Shown one piece after another: positions 18,791 to 27,646 of a stretch of DNA of 64,000 nt. A program made the translations under genes and the position numbers. Source of the stretch: Mucilaginibacter geliditolerans (GTDB taxonomy: Bacteria; Bacteroidota; Bacteroidia; Sphingobacteriales; Sphingobacteriaceae); assembly GCF_014200495.1 (NCBI RefSeq), contig NZ_JACHBY010000001.1, forward strand, positions 930,001 through 994,000, given 5' to 3'. Numbering within the stretch: position 1 is the first letter of the stretch; every line of letters begins with the position of its first letter. The notes below the pieces were generated by a model. It saw only the letters and a program-made list of their open reading frames with translations, was not told where the DNA came from and made no database searches.

Positions 18791-19237
18791 ATGGCTGAAA
18801 ACATCAAGAATTACAAATACAGAACCTTAATTCCCATCCGCTTTTCGGATATGGACGCTTACGGACACGTGAACAACGCGGTATATTTAACCTACTTTGA
18901 AATTGCCCGATCGAACTATTGGAAGGAGATTGTACAATGGAACTGGGGCGAAAACGGGATTATTTTAGGTCGATCTGAAATAAACTATCTAAAACCCATA
19001 ACCCTGAATGATGAGATTGCTTGCTACGTGCGCACCACGCGAATTGGCAACAGCAGCTTTGATGTGATGCATGTTTTGGTTAAGATAACACCAAACGGTG
19101 AGGAAATTTGCACTACCGGCAAAACGGTATGTATATGTTATGATTATAACGCCAACAAATCAGTATCAATACCCTATGCTGAAAGGCACCGTATGATTGA
19201 TTATGACGAACCGGGGCTGATTTTGAATACGAATTGA
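18791..19237 (+). CDS. Acyl-CoA thioesterase, 4-hydroxybenzoyl-CoA thioesterase (hotdog) family
   Basis: The 148-residue protein shows the hotdog-fold active-site motif FSDMDAYGHVNNAVYLTYFE near its N-terminus, with the catalytic Asp in SDMDAYGH. Such enzymes hydrolyse acyl-CoA thioesters in the cytoplasm; the chain-length preference cannot be read from the sequence. It is divergent from hsp20 and followed by two hairpin elements. Confidence 0.88.
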   Translation: MAENIKNYKYRTLIPIRFSDMDAYGHVNNAVYLTYFEIARSNYWKEIVQWNWGENGIILGRSEINYLKPITLNDEIACYVRTTRIGNSSFDVMHVLVKITPNGEEICTTGKTVCICYDYNANKSVSIPYAERHRMIDYDEPGLILNTN

Positions 19238-19250
19238 TCCGTATATATCA

Positions 19251-19281
19251 GACTTACGAAGTTTTTAAAACTTCGTAAGTC
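19251..19281. terminator. Perfect palindromic hairpin after the thioesterase gene
   Basis: GACTTACGAAGTTTT is followed immediately by its reverse complement, with essentially no loop base. It is 13 bases downstream of the thioesterase stop and T-rich at its centre; it probably terminates transcription and also resembles a word common in related genomes. Confidence 0.65.
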
Positions 19282-19293
19282 TCTAACCCCGTT

Positions 19294-19385
19294 GTCATTT
19301 CGAACGAGGTACGAGGAGAAATCTTCTTCGATCTGCATAGCCGCTATTCACATGCAGAAGATCTCTCACTATCGTTCGAGATGAC
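19294..19385. repeat. REP-like intergenic palindrome (92 bp)
   Basis: GTCATTTCGAACGA at the left end pairs with TCGTTCGAGATGAC at the right end (one mismatch), and the inner segments CTTCTTCGATCTGCAT and ATGCAGAAG also pair. The wording (gtcatttcgaacgaggtacgaggagaaatct) resembles a dispersed repeat I recall from many Bacteroidota genomes. It lies between two convergent genes. Confidence 0.7.
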
Positions 19386-19400
19386 AGGTGTAAAATAAAA

Positions 19401-20030
19401 TCAAAAAGACTTAATATTCGGCTGCAATAATAATTCCTTATCAAGCTTACCAATGTGTTTTTTATGGCCGGTAACTACAATTGCAGCCTCAAGGCAATTG
19501 CCGTCCTTACTTATTTTTTTGCGGTATGATGTAAGATGATGCTCCTTGATTGTTTCTTCCAGTGAAACCAGATTTTCATAATCGGTACTGGCAAAAACAA
19601 CTAAATACAACTTATCGTGATGTATTTTATCCAAATAATTTTCCAGTATATGAAACAGTGTTAGTACCAATATAGTGATTACTGAAGTTACTATACCCAA
19701 TGTATAATCCCCTGCTCCCACCGCCATACCAATAGCAGCCGAGATCCATATTACAGCAGCTGTGGTAAGGCCGCTAACTGCTATATTATCTTTAAAAATA
19801 ACGCCGGCACCAATAAAACCTATACCGGTAATCACATTAATATTTACACCCAAACCAGCCCTTTGCGCAATCATGGTAAATATTGCCGAACCAAGGCATA
19901 TGAGTATAATGGTACGAAAACCCGCCGTTTTGTTTTTATACTGACGTTCAATACCTAGAATACCACCGCATAAAATTGCTATGGCTATTCTTAACAAATC
20001 ATCGGGGACTAAGTGGAAGTGTTGGGGCAT
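19401..20030 (-). CDS. MgtC/SapB family membrane protein
   Basis: The 209-residue protein has the MgtC N-terminal membrane domain (LRIAIAILCGGILGIERQYKNKTAGFRT with the conserved GxERQ, then GIGFIGAGVI) and a soluble C-terminal ACT-like domain. MgtC proteins modulate growth at low magnesium or inhibit F-type ATP synthase in some bacteria; here the role is unknown. It starts 2 bases after the GlcD-type oxidase gene ends, so the two are co-transcribed. An mgtE magnesium channel gene is elsewhere in the window. Confidence 0.92.
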   Translation of the reverse strand: MPQHFHLVPDDLLRIAIAILCGGILGIERQYKNKTAGFRTIILICLGSAIFTMIAQRAGLGVNINVITGIGFIGAGVIFKDNIAVSGLTTAAVIWISAAIGMAVGAGDYTLGIVTSVITILVLTLFHILENYLDKIHHDKLYLVVFASTDYENLVSLEETIKEHHLTSYRKKISKDGNCLEAAIVVTGHKKHIGKLDKELLLQPNIKSF

Positions 20031-20032
20031 AA

Positions 20033-21430
20033 TTAAAAGATCTTACCGGGGTTTAATATATTATTTTTATCGAACACTTTTTTAATACCACGCCATAGTT
20101 CAAAATGCACGTCGGTATATTTTATGGGCATAAACTCCTTTTGTACCAGACCAATCCCATGCTCGCCAGATATGGTGCCACCTAAAGATACAGTTAGTTC
20201 AAAAATTTCGACTATACCAGTATTTAATTTATCGTTCCAATCGGCATCACTCATACTGCCTTGTATAATATTTAAATGCAGGTTACCATCACCGGCGTGC
20301 CCAAAACAAACGGAATCGAAGCCATATTTATTACCAATTTCCTTTATACCTTTTACCAATTGCGGCAATGCCGCCCTGGGCACAACCATGTCCTCCTTTT
20401 TATAAACGGAGTTTATTTTTACTGACTCGCCTATAGTACGCCTTATGCGCCAAAGCTCCGCTTTTTTAGCAGCGCTATCCGCAAACAGCACATCCTTACA
20501 GCCAAAGCCTTCTAAAACCAGGTTTATCTTTTCGCATTCAGCAAAAATCACTTCATTATCTGTCCCATCAACTTCTATCAATAAAAACGCAGCATCTTCA
20601 TCTTTCAAATCAAACTGAACACCGTTATAAGCTTTCACCCACTCAAAACACTTGCGCTCCATGTATTCAACAGCGGATGGCACAATACCTGCCCTGAATA
20701 TAGCAGACACCGCCTCGCAGGCACTTTCATTTGATGGAAACGAAGCCAGCATCAGCGCGTCATTTGTTGGGTGAGGGATTAGTTTGGTTACAATTTTGGT
20801 AATGATACCCAATGTGCCTTCTGATCCTATCATCAATTGCGTCAAGTTATAACCCGATGCATATTTCAGGGTATTAGCTCCCGTCCATAGGATCTCACCG
20901 GATGGCAGTACCACTTCAAGATTCAAGATATATTCTCTTATAGTCCCATACTTTACGACCCTCGGTCCACCTGATCCGTGCGACACATTGCCGCCAATAA
21001 AACAACTGCCTTTGCTTGCCGGATCAACAGGGTATAACAGCCCTTTCTCAGCAACCGCGTTCATAAATACTTCGGTAATCACACCAGGCTCAACTGTAGC
21101 CTGGAGGTTTTGCTCATCAATGGATAATATCTGATTAAAACGTTCCATTGATATCAATAAACCTCCCATTACAGATAACGCCCCGCCGCTTAATCCCGTT
21201 CCCGCTCCGCGTGGTGTAACCGGGATCATATGCTCATTGCAAAGCTTCAGCAAAGCCGAGATCTCTTCTGCTGACCGTGGCTTAACAACTACCTCAGGGT
21301 AATAACTCAGGTCTTCCGTTTCATCATGGCTGTATTTTTCCAGGTCGGCGTGGCCAGTAATAACCACCTCCTCACCCGCAATAGCTATGATCGCCTTGAG
21401 TATATTATCGTCTATTTTATTAAAAGCCAT
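20033..21430 (-). CDS. FAD-linked oxidase (GlcD/D-lactate dehydrogenase type)
   Basis: The 465-residue flavoprotein has the PCMH-type FAD-binding domain (VVKPRSAEEISALLKLCNEH, PRGAGTGLSGGAL, GGNVSHGSGG) and the C-terminal oxidase domain with CFGHAGDGNLHLNII and SGEHGIGLVQKEFMP. It oxidises a 2-hydroxy acid such as glycolate or D-lactate. No partner subunits (GlcE/GlcF) are adjacent, which favours a single-subunit D-lactate-type dehydrogenase. It lies between folB (10 bases upstream) and mgtC (2 bases downstream) on the same strand. Confidence 0.92.
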   Translation of the reverse strand: MAFNKIDDNILKAIIAIAGEEVVITGHADLEKYSHDETEDLSYYPEVVVKPRSAEEISALLKLCNEHMIPVTPRGAGTGLSGGALSVMGGLLISMERFNQILSIDEQNLQATVEPGVITEVFMNAVAEKGLLYPVDPASKGSCFIGGNVSHGSGGPRVVKYGTIREYILNLEVVLPSGEILWTGANTLKYASGYNLTQLMIGSEGTLGIITKIVTKLIPHPTNDALMLASFPSNESACEAVSAIFRAGIVPSAVEYMERKCFEWVKAYNGVQFDLKDEDAAFLLIEVDGTDNEVIFAECEKINLVLEGFGCKDVLFADSAAKKAELWRIRRTIGESVKINSVYKKEDMVVPRAALPQLVKGIKEIGNKYGFDSVCFGHAGDGNLHLNIIQGSMSDADWNDKLNTGIVEIFELTVSLGGTISGEHGIGLVQKEFMPIKYTDVHFELWRGIKKVFDKNNILNPGKIF

Positions 21431-21440
21431 TAATAATTAG

Positions 21441-21800
21441 CTAATCAATAAAATTAGTAATGATCACACTTGAATGCCCAACCTTTCCTTTTAACGGCGG
21501 ATCCATCTTTTTTATACATACCCTTACATGATCTACAAAAGGATATTTACTTTTTATAGCATCAATTATGGATTGCCCCACCGTTTCTATCAGCTTGCGC
21601 GTATGTTTCATTTCATCACAGGCTATGTTATATAGCTGCTCGTAGTTTACAGTATTGCCTATTTCATCGGCTAATAAATTGCCTGTGGGTCTAAAACCAA
21701 CTGATATATCAACCAAAAACCGGCTTCCTAATAGCTGCTCCTCGGGGTAAAACCCGTGAAAAGCAAAAAACTCTGCGTCGTTTAAATTTATCTCAACCAT
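21441..21800 (-). CDS. folB: Dihydroneopterin aldolase
   Basis: The 119-residue protein shows the FolB pattern: FHGFYPEEQLLGSRFLVDIS, the VNYEQLYNIACDEM helix and VRVCIKKMDPPLKG near the C-terminus. The enzyme cleaves 7,8-dihydroneopterin to 6-hydroxymethyl-dihydropterin and glycolaldehyde in folate synthesis. An upstream TTG (21806) is possible but the ATG at 21800 (MVEINLNDAEFF) is preferred. It is first in a three-gene run with the GlcD-type oxidase and mgtC; interestingly glycolaldehyde can be oxidised to glycolate, a GlcD substrate, but that link is speculative. Confidence 0.9.
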   Translation of the reverse strand: MVEINLNDAEFFAFHGFYPEEQLLGSRFLVDISVGFRPTGNLLADEIGNTVNYEQLYNIACDEMKHTRKLIETVGQSIIDAIKSKYPFVDHVRVCIKKMDPPLKGKVGHSSVIITNFID

Positions 21801-21840
21801 AATCAAAGTTATATGATATTATTATAAGTTTGATATTAGT

Positions 21841-22290
21841 ATGAAAACAGTATCCTTTGGCTATAATACAATTCGAATCGGGGCAACTAATTTGTTTATT
21901 GTGCTGATGGCTATAGCTTTAATATCAATAGCCTTTGTTCTGGGTGATCCTAATGAATGGCTTATTTTCATACCTGTAGCCGTCATAATTATTGGCATTA
22001 TACGTTTTTTCATCTTAAATTATTCATTCCCGGCATTCAAAGGCAAACCAGCATTGGTACTTGATGAAGAGAAACTTGTTTCTTTTGTTTCAGATGAAAC
22101 GGTTTATTGGAAGAGTGTCGCCAAAGTCAATGTATACTATTTTAACAACTACTTTTTGTTTGAAATGGTTAATGGAGATATATTTAGAATTAGTACTAAA
22201 TGGGTGGAAGGGAGTACCAGTTCGATAAACATCTATATTCAAGAATTCATATCGCAAGTTGAGAAAAAAGATAAAGTCCATTTTCAGTAA
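21841..22290 (+). CDS. Small membrane protein, STM3941-like
   Basis: The 149-residue product has two predicted membrane helices (NLFIVLMAIALISIAFVLG and WLIFIPVAVIIIGIIRFFI) and then a soluble half rich in beta strands (PALVLDEEKLV, VYWKSVAKVNVYYF, RISTKWVEGS), a layout like that of PH-type domain proteins and of STM3941-family proteins. No catalytic residues are evident. It is divergent from folB with a 40-base gap and precedes the acyl-CoA dehydrogenase gene. Confidence 0.7.
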   Translation: MKTVSFGYNTIRIGATNLFIVLMAIALISIAFVLGDPNEWLIFIPVAVIIIGIIRFFILNYSFPAFKGKPALVLDEEKLVSFVSDETVYWKSVAKVNVYYFNNYFLFEMVNGDIFRISTKWVEGSTSSINIYIQEFISQVEKKDKVHFQ

Positions 22291-22313
22291 CAACTGTTTG
22301 CATACAAAACACA

Positions 22314-22321
22314 TATCTTTG
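22314..22321 (+). promoter_or_regulatory. Probable -7 promoter element of the acyl-CoA dehydrogenase gene
   Basis: TATCTTTG matches TAnnTTTG, 20 bases before the ATG at 22342. TTTG at 22297-22300 is only 13 bases upstream of it, closer than usual for the -33 box. Confidence 0.5.
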
Positions 22322-22341
22322 CCTACCAAAATATAAACGCC

Positions 22342-23523
22342 ATGCCAAAAACTGACCTTTTTGAATCGCCTGATTACTATCAATTAGATGAATTGCTGAC
22401 TGATGAACACAAACTGATACGTTCATCGGTAAGGGATTGGGTGAAAAAAGAGTTAACACCAATAATAGAGGATTACGCGCAAAGAGCAGAGTTCCCTAAA
22501 CAATTAATAAAAGGACTAGCAGAAATAGGCGCCTTTGGCCCAACCATCCCGGTTGAATATGGCGGGGCGGGACTTGATTATATGTCGTATGGCATTATTA
22601 TGCAGGAGATTGAGCGCGGTGATTCAGGCATCAGGTCCACATCATCTGTGCAGGGGTCATTGGTAATGTACCCTATATATGCTTATGGTTCGGAAGAGCA
22701 GCGTATGAAATACCTGCCCAAACTAGCATCGGGTGAGCTGATCGGTTGTTTTGGGTTGACTGAGCCCGACCATGGATCGAACCCCGGCGGTATGACCACT
22801 AATTTTAAAGATGCCGGCGACCATTATGTTTTGAATGGCGCTAAAATGTGGATCTCAAACGCGCCGTTTGCAGATATTGCTGTGGTTTGGGCAAAGGATG
22901 AAAGCGGAAAAATAAAAGGGCTGATAGTGGAGCGCGGCATGGAAGGTTTTACTACCCCCGAAACGCATGGCAAATGGTCGTTAAGGGCATCGGCCACCGG
23001 CGAACTGGTGTTTGATAATGTTAAAGTGCCTAAAGAAAACCTGCTGCCCAATGCATCAGGCTTAAAAGGCCCGCTTGGATGCCTTAACCAGGCCCGCTAC
23101 GGCATTGCCTGGGGTGCGTTAGGCGCAGCTATGGATTGCTATGATACCGCTCTCAGGTATGCCAAACAGCGCAATCAATTTGGCAAACCAATAGCGGCAT
23201 TCCAGCTACAGCAAAAGAAACTGGCCGAAATGATAACCGAAATAACCAAAGGACAATTACTGGTATGGCGACTGGCGACTTTAAAAAATGAGAACAGAGC
23301 TACAGCAGCTCAAATCTCCATGGCGAAACGTAATAGTGTTGAAGTTGCTATAAACATTGCCCGCGAAGCAAGGCAGATACTCGGTGGTATGGGTATCACC
23401 GGCGAATATTCAATAATGCGGCATATGATGAACCTTGAATCGGTAATAACTTATGAGGGAACACATGACATCCACTTACTAATTACAGGAATGGATATAA
23501 CCGGCGAGGAGGCTTTCAAATAA
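22342..23523 (+). CDS. Acyl-CoA dehydrogenase, glutaryl-CoA dehydrogenase-like
   Basis: The 393-residue flavoenzyme has the acyl-CoA dehydrogenase layout, with GCFGLTEPDHGSNPGGM (FAD/substrate loop), WISNAPFADI, and TYEGTHDIHLLITG holding the catalytic glutamate near residue 377. The string around RSTSSVQGSLVMYPI and the TYEGTHDIH end resemble glutaryl-CoA dehydrogenase, which converts glutaryl-CoA to crotonyl-CoA in lysine and tryptophan breakdown. No other genes of that pathway are adjacent, so the substrate assignment is by resemblance. Single-gene unit with its own promoter. Confidence 0.85.
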   Translation: MPKTDLFESPDYYQLDELLTDEHKLIRSSVRDWVKKELTPIIEDYAQRAEFPKQLIKGLAEIGAFGPTIPVEYGGAGLDYMSYGIIMQEIERGDSGIRSTSSVQGSLVMYPIYAYGSEEQRMKYLPKLASGELIGCFGLTEPDHGSNPGGMTTNFKDAGDHYVLNGAKMWISNAPFADIAVVWAKDESGKIKGLIVERGMEGFTTPETHGKWSLRASATGELVFDNVKVPKENLLPNASGLKGPLGCLNQARYGIAWGALGAAMDCYDTALRYAKQRNQFGKPIAAFQLQQKKLAEMITEITKGQLLVWRLATLKNENRATAAQISMAKRNSVEVAINIAREARQILGGMGITGEYSIMRHMMNLESVITYEGTHDIHLLITGMDITGEEAFK

Positions 23524-23564
23524 GCACCTTTGCCTATAAGTGAAAATTGGCAAACATATAAAAT

Positions 23565-24923
23565 CTAAGGCTTTATAAAACCACCGTACCATTGTCCTGA
23601 TGACTTAATAATGCGCTGCTGCGTATCAAAATTAACATGTATCAGCCCAAAACGGGGATGATAACCTTCGGCCCACTCAAAATTATCAGTCAGCGTCCAT
23701 ACAAAATAGCCGCTTACTTTATAGCCTTCGTTTTTAGCTTTTAAAACCTGTTTTAAATAGTTTTGCAGGTATTCCACACGCCTGGGGTCATGCACTTTTC
23801 CATCTTTTACCTCATCGGGGAAAGCGGCGCCATTTTCAGTTACATATATTTTTTTAATGCCGGTATAAGCATTAAACTTTTTAAGTATCTCATAAATAGC
23901 AGGCGGGTATACTTCCCATCCCATATCAGTTAAGGGTACATTCCTTTTTTTTGCCCCTATTAAACTTGCATGAACGTACGGTGTAAGCAATGAATACTTC
24001 ACAATTTCACGTGTATAAAGCTGTATGCCGATAAAGTCGAAATCAAACTTCGCACTTTCCATATCACCCGGCTGAATGTATTTATCCATCTTTTTTAAAA
24101 TGGGCAGATCAGCAACCGGGTAACCTAAACCCAGGGTTGGTTCAATATATACACGGTTTAAAAGGGTATCAACCCGTTTTGCAGCCATTACATCGCGCGG
24201 TTTATCACTTGCGGGCTCAATATACGAGCATGAAAATGTGGTACCGATCTGAGCATCCGGCAATATGCTTCGTAAAGTTCGGCCGCCTGCTGCCATACAT
24301 AAAACAGCGTGGTGTACAGCAGGCATAAAATTACCCAGGCCTTTCCGCCCCGGCGCATGGATACCTAAAAAATAGCCAGCACCTGTAAATACGGAGGGCT
24401 CATTCATTATCATCCAGTTTTTTACCCTATCGCCAAAGTTTTTGGCGCATACGATAACAAACTCAGTAAACCAGGTGACTATCTCACGGTTTGTCCAGCC
24501 GCCCTTAAGCTCCAGCGCATGTGGCAGATCCCAATGATATAGCGTTACCCAGGGTGTTACCCCCTGTTTAATACAATAATCAATAACTCGGTTATAGTAA
24601 TCAATACCAGCCTGGTTTACACTGCCAATTCCTTCAGGAAATACGCGTGACCATGATATAGAAAACCTAAAATTTGGGATATTTAGTTGTTTGATGAGAT
24701 CGATATCGGCTTCATACCTGTTATAAAAATCACAGGCGTCGCCAGGTTTATGACCATTTAAAATATTGCCTTTTTTAGCCGAGAATACATCCCAAATGGA
24801 TTGCCCCTTGCCCTCATGATCATAAGCACCCTCAATCTGGAAAGCGGCTGTTGCTACTCCCCAGGTAAAATCGTCGCCAAAAAGTTCCTTGTTAAAATCT
24901 GAAGTTTGCGTAGTAAGTTCCAT
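23565..24923 (-). CDS. GH1 family beta-glucosidase
   Basis: The 452-residue protein has the GH1 signatures FTWGVATAAFQIEGA (N-terminal), the acid/base motif MNEPSVF (about residue 170) and the nucleophile motif VTENGAAF (about residue 355). No signal peptide is seen, so it acts in the cytoplasm on imported beta-glucosides or similar disaccharides. It has a lone position between convergent and divergent genes. Length and motifs are complete. Confidence 0.94.
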   Translation of the reverse strand: MELTTQTSDFNKELFGDDFTWGVATAAFQIEGAYDHEGKGQSIWDVFSAKKGNILNGHKPGDACDFYNRYEADIDLIKQLNIPNFRFSISWSRVFPEGIGSVNQAGIDYYNRVIDYCIKQGVTPWVTLYHWDLPHALELKGGWTNREIVTWFTEFVIVCAKNFGDRVKNWMIMNEPSVFTGAGYFLGIHAPGRKGLGNFMPAVHHAVLCMAAGGRTLRSILPDAQIGTTFSCSYIEPASDKPRDVMAAKRVDTLLNRVYIEPTLGLGYPVADLPILKKMDKYIQPGDMESAKFDFDFIGIQLYTREIVKYSLLTPYVHASLIGAKKRNVPLTDMGWEVYPPAIYEILKKFNAYTGIKKIYVTENGAAFPDEVKDGKVHDPRRVEYLQNYLKQVLKAKNEGYKVSGYFVWTLTDNFEWAEGYHPRFGLIHVNFDTQQRIIKSSGQWYGGFIKP

Positions 24924-25211
24924 TAAATTGAGCCAAAACCTGGCCCAAATTGTGCATTATAATTTTATAAAAAGAAATTTTGTGAATTAAACTGTTAGTG
25001 CATGAAAGTAGATTTCATACTTCTTAACATAATCCACTCAGGTAAACTGCTGATAAACTTCAAAAAATTTGATATGATTTTCATAACCTGCTTAATTTTT
25101 AATTAAAGATACGCGGCCATTATAACCCCATGATATTTATAGTATTATGTTATTGTTAACAACATTTGTGGAGAAAGGTGATATTTTTGTTTGACAATCA
25201 AGCATGACACC
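24924..25211. other. 288-bp intergenic region between GH1 and DinB genes
   Basis: AT-rich spacer between divergent genes. The only signal seen is TATTTTTG (25182-25189), a TAnnTTTG-type -7 element for the plus strand, 22 bases before the DinB ATG. No open frame or hairpin of note. Confidence 0.5.
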
Positions 25212-25664
25212 ATGAAAACCCACTTTTTAAAGCTTATTGGTTATGACCGCTTTGCCAATCTGGAAATCTTAAAATTGATTATTGAAGCTAATGAGCCTGA
25301 GTTACCGGTACAATTAATGGCGCATTTACTATCGGCACAACAAGTTTGGTTTAAGCGTTGTGCAGGCTTACCCGATGTTGGCCGCGTTTTATGGCCCGAC
25401 TGGAAAGCCAATACTTTTGAGAAAACAATTAATGAAAATCACGAAGCGTGGGCTGGTTTTATAAATGAACTGAACCCTGATGCTTTTAATAAAGTTATTG
25501 CCTATAAAACATCAAGAGGCGATAGCTATGAAAACCAGCTCAGCGATATACTGGCGCATTTAATTAACCATGGCACACACCACCGCGCGCAAGCCGGTCA
25601 GCAATTAAAGTTTGCCGGGGTTGAAAATTTACCTTTAACTGACTACATTTTTTATATAAGATAA
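25212..25664 (+). CDS. DinB family protein
   Basis: The 150-residue protein has the DinB/YfiT four-helix-bundle pattern with the metal-binding histidines: one in VQLMAHLLSAQQVW near residue 40 and HLINHGTHHRAQ near residue 120. Bacteroidota encode many such metalloproteins; some are bacillithiol or mycothiol-dependent transferases, but the role here is unknown. The frame opens with TTG at 25191, but that lies within 2 bases of a predicted -7 element, so the ATG at 25212 is chosen. Confidence 0.88.
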   Translation: MKTHFLKLIGYDRFANLEILKLIIEANEPELPVQLMAHLLSAQQVWFKRCAGLPDVGRVLWPDWKANTFEKTINENHEAWAGFINELNPDAFNKVIAYKTSRGDSYENQLSDILAHLINHGTHHRAQAGQQLKFAGVENLPLTDYIFYIR

Positions 25665-25725
25665 ACAATTAATACTGTTTACAAGCCGTTTATTTTGATA
25701 TTTGCCAATCTATAATATCTAATCT

Positions 25726-26133
25726 ATGTTTAAGAAAATACTTCCTATAGCAGCTGCCGGTTTAATGTTAGCCGGGTGTGCTGATAACAAGGCCCAGGAA
25801 AAGGCGCTTTTAGATTCTGTAATAAAAGTACATGATAAAGTGATGATGGATGACGGCGTGGTTATGAAAAATAAAATGCTGCTAAAGGGCATTGCATCAA
25901 AAGATTCGGCAGCGGCTGTAAAAGATTCTGCTGATTTCTATTCAAAACTTTTGGGAGATGCCGACGATAGCATGATGACATGGATGAATAAGTTTAATCC
26001 TGATTCTACAGGCAAATCGCATAACGAAGCGATGGATTACCTGCATAAACAAAAAGAACAGATAACAAAGATCAGCCTGCAGCTTGATTCAGCTATTACA
26101 GCATCAAACAACTATATTAAAAAAGCCAAATGA
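25726..26133 (+). CDS. Hypothetical lipoprotein, first gene of the SCO/cytochrome operon
   Basis: The 135-residue product has a lipoprotein signal peptide with lipobox LAGC (Cys18) and then a helical, charged protein with HDKVMMDDGVVMKNKMLL and a Met-rich middle (DDSMMTWMNKF). It resembles the small 'viral A-type inclusion' lipoproteins of Bacteroidota, which have no known activity. Its stop overlaps the next start (ATGA), so it is translated together with the SCO protein. Met and His residues could bind copper, but this is only a guess from the neighbours. Confidence 0.85.
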   Translation: MFKKILPIAAAGLMLAGCADNKAQEKALLDSVIKVHDKVMMDDGVVMKNKMLLKGIASKDSAAAVKDSADFYSKLLGDADDSMMTWMNKFNPDSTGKSHNEAMDYLHKQKEQITKISLQLDSAITASNNYIKKAK

Positions 26134-26783
26134 GAAAATTAACAGGAGTTATTGTACTGGTTTTATTATTTGGTGCCTGCAAAACTAATACTACAAAAAA
26201 CACATTGCCTATATATGGCCAGCGTACAGCAGTTACCAAAACAGTAAACGGACAGCAGGTAACTGATACAGATTACCAAACTATACCGGCATTTAAGTTT
26301 GTGAATCAATATGGTGATAGCACGGGCAGCAAAGATCTGGAAGGAAAAATATACGTGGCCGATTTCTTTTTCACGTCCTGCCCATCTATTTGCCCTATAA
26401 TGCAGCGCAATATGCTGAATGTTTATAACGAGTTTAAAAATACGCCCGATTTTAAGATCATCTCATTCACCATCGACCCCAAACATGATACAGTGCCTGT
26501 ATTAAAGAATTATGCTGATAAATTAGGTATAAGCGGCAATAGCTGGTGGCTGATGCTCGGTGCAAGAGACAGCGTTTATAACCTTGCTGCAAAAAGCTAC
26601 CTGGTTGCCGTTAGCGAGGATAGCACTGTAGCCGGCGGTTATATGCACCAGGGATATTTTGTGCTGATAGATAAACAAAAACGTGTTCGCGGATCATATG
26701 ATGGTACCGATATGAAACAGGTAAATCAGCTTATTGATGATATAAAGACCTTACAGGCAGAACCCGCTCCTACTGCACAATAG
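26130..26783 (+). CDS. SCO1/SenC family copper chaperone lipoprotein
   Basis: The 217-residue protein has a lipoprotein signal (lipobox FGAC, Cys17) and a thioredoxin-like fold with the SCO copper site: C84-x3-C88 in FTSCPSICPIM and the distal His in YMHQGYFVLIDK. SCO proteins deliver copper to cytochrome oxidase or act as thiol-disulfide reductants outside the cytoplasm. It overlaps the upstream lipoprotein gene by 4 bases and is 2 bases from the cytochrome c gene, so the three form an operon. Confidence 0.93.
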   Translation: MRKLTGVIVLVLLFGACKTNTTKNTLPIYGQRTAVTKTVNGQQVTDTDYQTIPAFKFVNQYGDSTGSKDLEGKIYVADFFFTSCPSICPIMQRNMLNVYNEFKNTPDFKIISFTIDPKHDTVPVLKNYADKLGISGNSWWLMLGARDSVYNLAAKSYLVAVSEDSTVAGGYMHQGYFVLIDKQKRVRGSYDGTDMKQVNQLIDDIKTLQAEPAPTAQ

Positions 26784-26785
26784 CT

Positions 26786-27208
26786 ATGAAACTTAAAGTA
26801 ATAAGTGGTATTTGTTTCTTATTATTTGTGCTGATCGTTTCATGCCAGAGTGATGAATCAATTGAGTTTAAACGTTATTATTCAGCTGGCGCTATAGTGT
26901 ACCAGGGCCATTGCCAAAATTGCCATGGCACTAATGGCGAGGGTTTATCAGCACTGATACCTCCGCTTACTGATACCGCTTATATTAAGGAAAACCTGAA
27001 ATCTTTAGCCTGTAACATTAAATACGGCCTTAAAGGGAAGATTAATATAGCTGGCAAATCATTTGACGATGCAATGCCCGCGGAAGCTGACCTTACCCCT
27101 ATTGAGATTGCACAGGCTATAACTTATATCACCAACTCATTTGGCAATAAGCAGGGCACTGTAACGGTAGACCAGGTTAATGAAGATTTGATTAAATGCG
27201 GCAATTAA
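26786..27208 (+). CDS. c-type cytochrome lipoprotein
   Basis: The 140-residue protein has a lipobox (IVSC, Cys20) and one haem-binding motif C43-QN-C46-H47, with a probable Met97 axial ligand in DDAMPAEADL. This is a small membrane-tethered class I cytochrome c that passes electrons in the periplasm. Last gene of the lipoprotein-SCO-cytochrome operon, ending 6 bases before the convergent GNAT gene. A partner oxidase is not in the window. Confidence 0.92.
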   Translation: MKLKVISGICFLLFVLIVSCQSDESIEFKRYYSAGAIVYQGHCQNCHGTNGEGLSALIPPLTDTAYIKENLKSLACNIKYGLKGKINIAGKSFDDAMPAEADLTPIEIAQAITYITNSFGNKQGTVTVDQVNEDLIKCGN

Positions 27209-27214
27209 GGCCAG

Positions 27215-27646
27215 CTATTTCCTGATCATTTTATAATGCCAGATGCCAGCTTCTTCAAACTCAGGGCCGGATTTTACAAAACCCAGTCTTTCATAAAATG
27301 GAACTGCTTGGGTTTGCGAGTGTAAATAAACATAATCCGCATCGGCAGGCAGATCAGCCAGAACAGCTTTCACCAGTTCCTGCCCTACGCCTGTACCCCT
27401 AAACTGTTTTAATACGGCAAAGCGTTCCAGTTTGTAGCCTTTATCTGTTTTACGCCAGCGCGATGCACCTGCAGGAACGCCATCAGCTATTGCCAAAAAA
27501 TGAGTGGATTCATCTTCAAACTCGTATTCCAGTTCGGACGGGCAGTTTTGTTCGCCAACAAAAACCTCGCGCCTTATGGCAAATACTTTTTCAAGGTCGG
27601 CAGGGTCACTTACTTTATTTACTTGTATCTTTTTTAGCTCTGGCAT
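27215..27646 (-). CDS. GNAT family N-acetyltransferase
   Basis: The 143-residue protein has the GNAT acetyl-CoA-binding segment LKQFRGTGVGQELVKAV (R/Q-x-x-G-x-G/A) and a C-terminal FYERLGFVKSGPEF. It resembles YitH/ElaA-type acetyltransferases with the early VFAIRREVFVGEQNCP motif. The frame is open to 27712 but the ATG at 27646 (MPELKKIQV) gives a natural start; it overlaps the upstream gene by 32 bases. Substrate unknown. Confidence 0.88.
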   Translation of the reverse strand: MPELKKIQVNKVSDPADLEKVFAIRREVFVGEQNCPSELEYEFEDESTHFLAIADGVPAGASRWRKTDKGYKLERFAVLKQFRGTGVGQELVKAVLADLPADADYVYLHSQTQAVPFYERLGFVKSGPEFEEAGIWHYKMIRK

